Shown: positions 4,651 through 5,218 of the stretch, piece by piece
Layout of the letters: each line of letters begins with the position of its first letter
Position numbering within the stretch: position 1 is the first letter of the stretch
The notes under the pieces: model-generated
Seen by the model: the letters and a program-made list of their open reading frames with translations, nothing else
Told to the model about the DNA's origin: nothing
Databases searched by the model: none
Made by a program: the position numbers and the translations under genes
Assembly: GCA_913775005.1 (NCBI GenBank)
Contig: CAJYKY010000419.1
Span: forward strand, 1-5,218
DNA: 5,218 nucleotides
Direction: 5' to 3'
Origin: an uncultured Achromobacter sp.
GTDB lineage: Bacteria; Pseudomonadota; Gammaproteobacteria; Burkholderiales; Burkholderiaceae_B

Positions 4651-5218
4651 TCAGCGCAGATGCGCTTCGTGCAGATCCAGCAAACGTCCCTGCTCGCGCG
4701 CCAGCGAATCGGAAATGCGGTGCGTGCGCGCCAAATGAAAGACGGCCTCTCGGGAGGCGGCAATCGCTTCCAGCCGCAACTGCCGTTCAATGACGGCCTG
4801 CTGCGCGAGCGTCTCGGCCGATGTGCCATCCGGCGTCTCGCCCGCCTGGCGCCGCAAGGTGGCCGCCAGGCTTTCGGCCACCTCCAGGTACAGCGCCGCC
4901 TGGTCGGGGTGTTCAGCCGCGCGCCGCTTGGCGCCTTCACCCACGCTGTCCAGCGCCGCCTGCAACATCGCTTCCTGCGCCAGCGCCGCCTCACGCTGCA
5001 CGCGGCTATTGGCCGGGAAATGCAGACCGCGCATCAGGCTGGGCAAGGTCAGGCTGGCCAGCAGCATCGAAAACACAATCACCATCGCCGCCAGCGACAC
5101 GGCCAGATCGCGCGCCGGAAACGGCGCGCCGCTATCCAGCGCGAATGGCAGCGTCATCACGCCCGCCAGCGTCACCGCCCCGCGCACGCCCGCGACCGAC
5201 ACGGCAAGAATCACGCGC
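4651..5218 (-). CDS. Na+/H+ antiporter, CPA1 family, C-terminal part (partial)
   Basis: The 3' part of a gene entering from the right edge. The visible 188 codons end at TGA (4653..4651). The first stretch, with AGVRGAVTLA (about 5193-5164) followed by a hydrophobic segment, matches the conserved GxRGAVxLA helix of bacterial CPA1-type sodium/proton antiporters. A second membrane helix follows (about 5112-5023, DLAVSLAAMVIVFSMLLASL). The remaining 125 or so residues form a soluble, helix-rich cytoplasmic tail ending in RTHRISDSLAREQGRLLDLHEA, which resembles the tail seen in the bacterial YjcE-like group. The GTG at 5214 is inside the conserved helix and is not a start: the frame is open to the edge. 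It would exchange Na+ (perhaps K+) for H+ across the inner membrane. The amidohydrolase follows after 41 bp. Confidence 0.88.
   Translation of the reverse strand, partial: RVILAVSVAGVRGAVTLAGVMTLPFALDSGAPFPARDLAVSLAAMVIVFSMLLASLTLPSLMRGLHFPANSRVQREAALAQEAMLQAALDSVGEGAKRRAAEHPDQAALYLEVAESLAATLRRQAGETPDGTSAETLAQQAVIERQLRLEAIAASREAVFHLARTHRISDSLAREQGRLLDLHEAHLR

Noticed and set aside
3512..4738. Plus-strand open frames opposite the amidohydrolase (139 and 262 codons)
   Set aside because: Low-complexity His/Arg/Gly-rich products with no domain, lying opposite conserved metal-ligand motifs. They are shadows.
5212..5214. GTG as the start of the antiporter fragment
   Set aside because: It lies inside the conserved GxRGAVTLA helix and the frame stays open to the window edge, so it is an internal valine codon.

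Overview
The window is GC-rich with dense coding. Its protein content (RcsB/BvgA-type response regulators, a RocR-like EAL protein, a CPA1-type antiporter, a long amidohydrolase) fits a beta-proteobacterium of the Burkholderiales, most like Achromobacter or Bordetella. That assignment is inference from gene content and composition; no rRNA or other marker is present.

Layout, left to right. Positions 1-40 hold the probable first 13 codons of a leftward gene that leaves the window. A 208-bp divergent spacer (41-248) carries a hairpin with a T-tract on the minus strand and CGGATT hexamers just upstream of a candidate -10 box. Response regulator 1 (249-917, +) follows. It is convergent with, and overlaps by 35 bp, a minus-strand EAL-domain c-di-GMP phosphodiesterase (883-2157). 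A 93-bp spacer separates that gene from response regulator 2 (2251-2946, -), a close paralogue of the first. A 166-bp spacer (2947-3112) with a striking inverted repeat separates this block from an amidohydrolase (3113-4609, -), which sits 41 bp downstream of a Na+/H+ antiporter gene whose 3' part (4651-5218, -) ends the window.

How it fits together. The left 3 kb reads as a small signalling locus: two RcsB-like regulators with the same 10-residue recognition-helix core flank a c-di-GMP hydrolase with a full set of catalytic residues and a degenerate N-terminal receiver-like domain. The cognate sensor kinase is not visible; the gene starting at 40 and running left is one candidate. Two features point to tight cross-regulation. 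First, a 17-bp motif (15/17 identical) lies upstream of both response regulator 2 and the EAL gene, with a third, inverted copy in front of response regulator 2. Second, no clear leftward terminator was seen between the EAL stop and position 187, so an EAL transcript could run antisense across the whole of response regulator 1.

The right 2.1 kb is a separate two-gene unit (antiporter, then amidohydrolase) with no evident functional link to the signalling block. The amidohydrolase is unusual in having an N-terminal extension of about 80 residues made of a Cys/His-rich head and an Ala/Pro linker.
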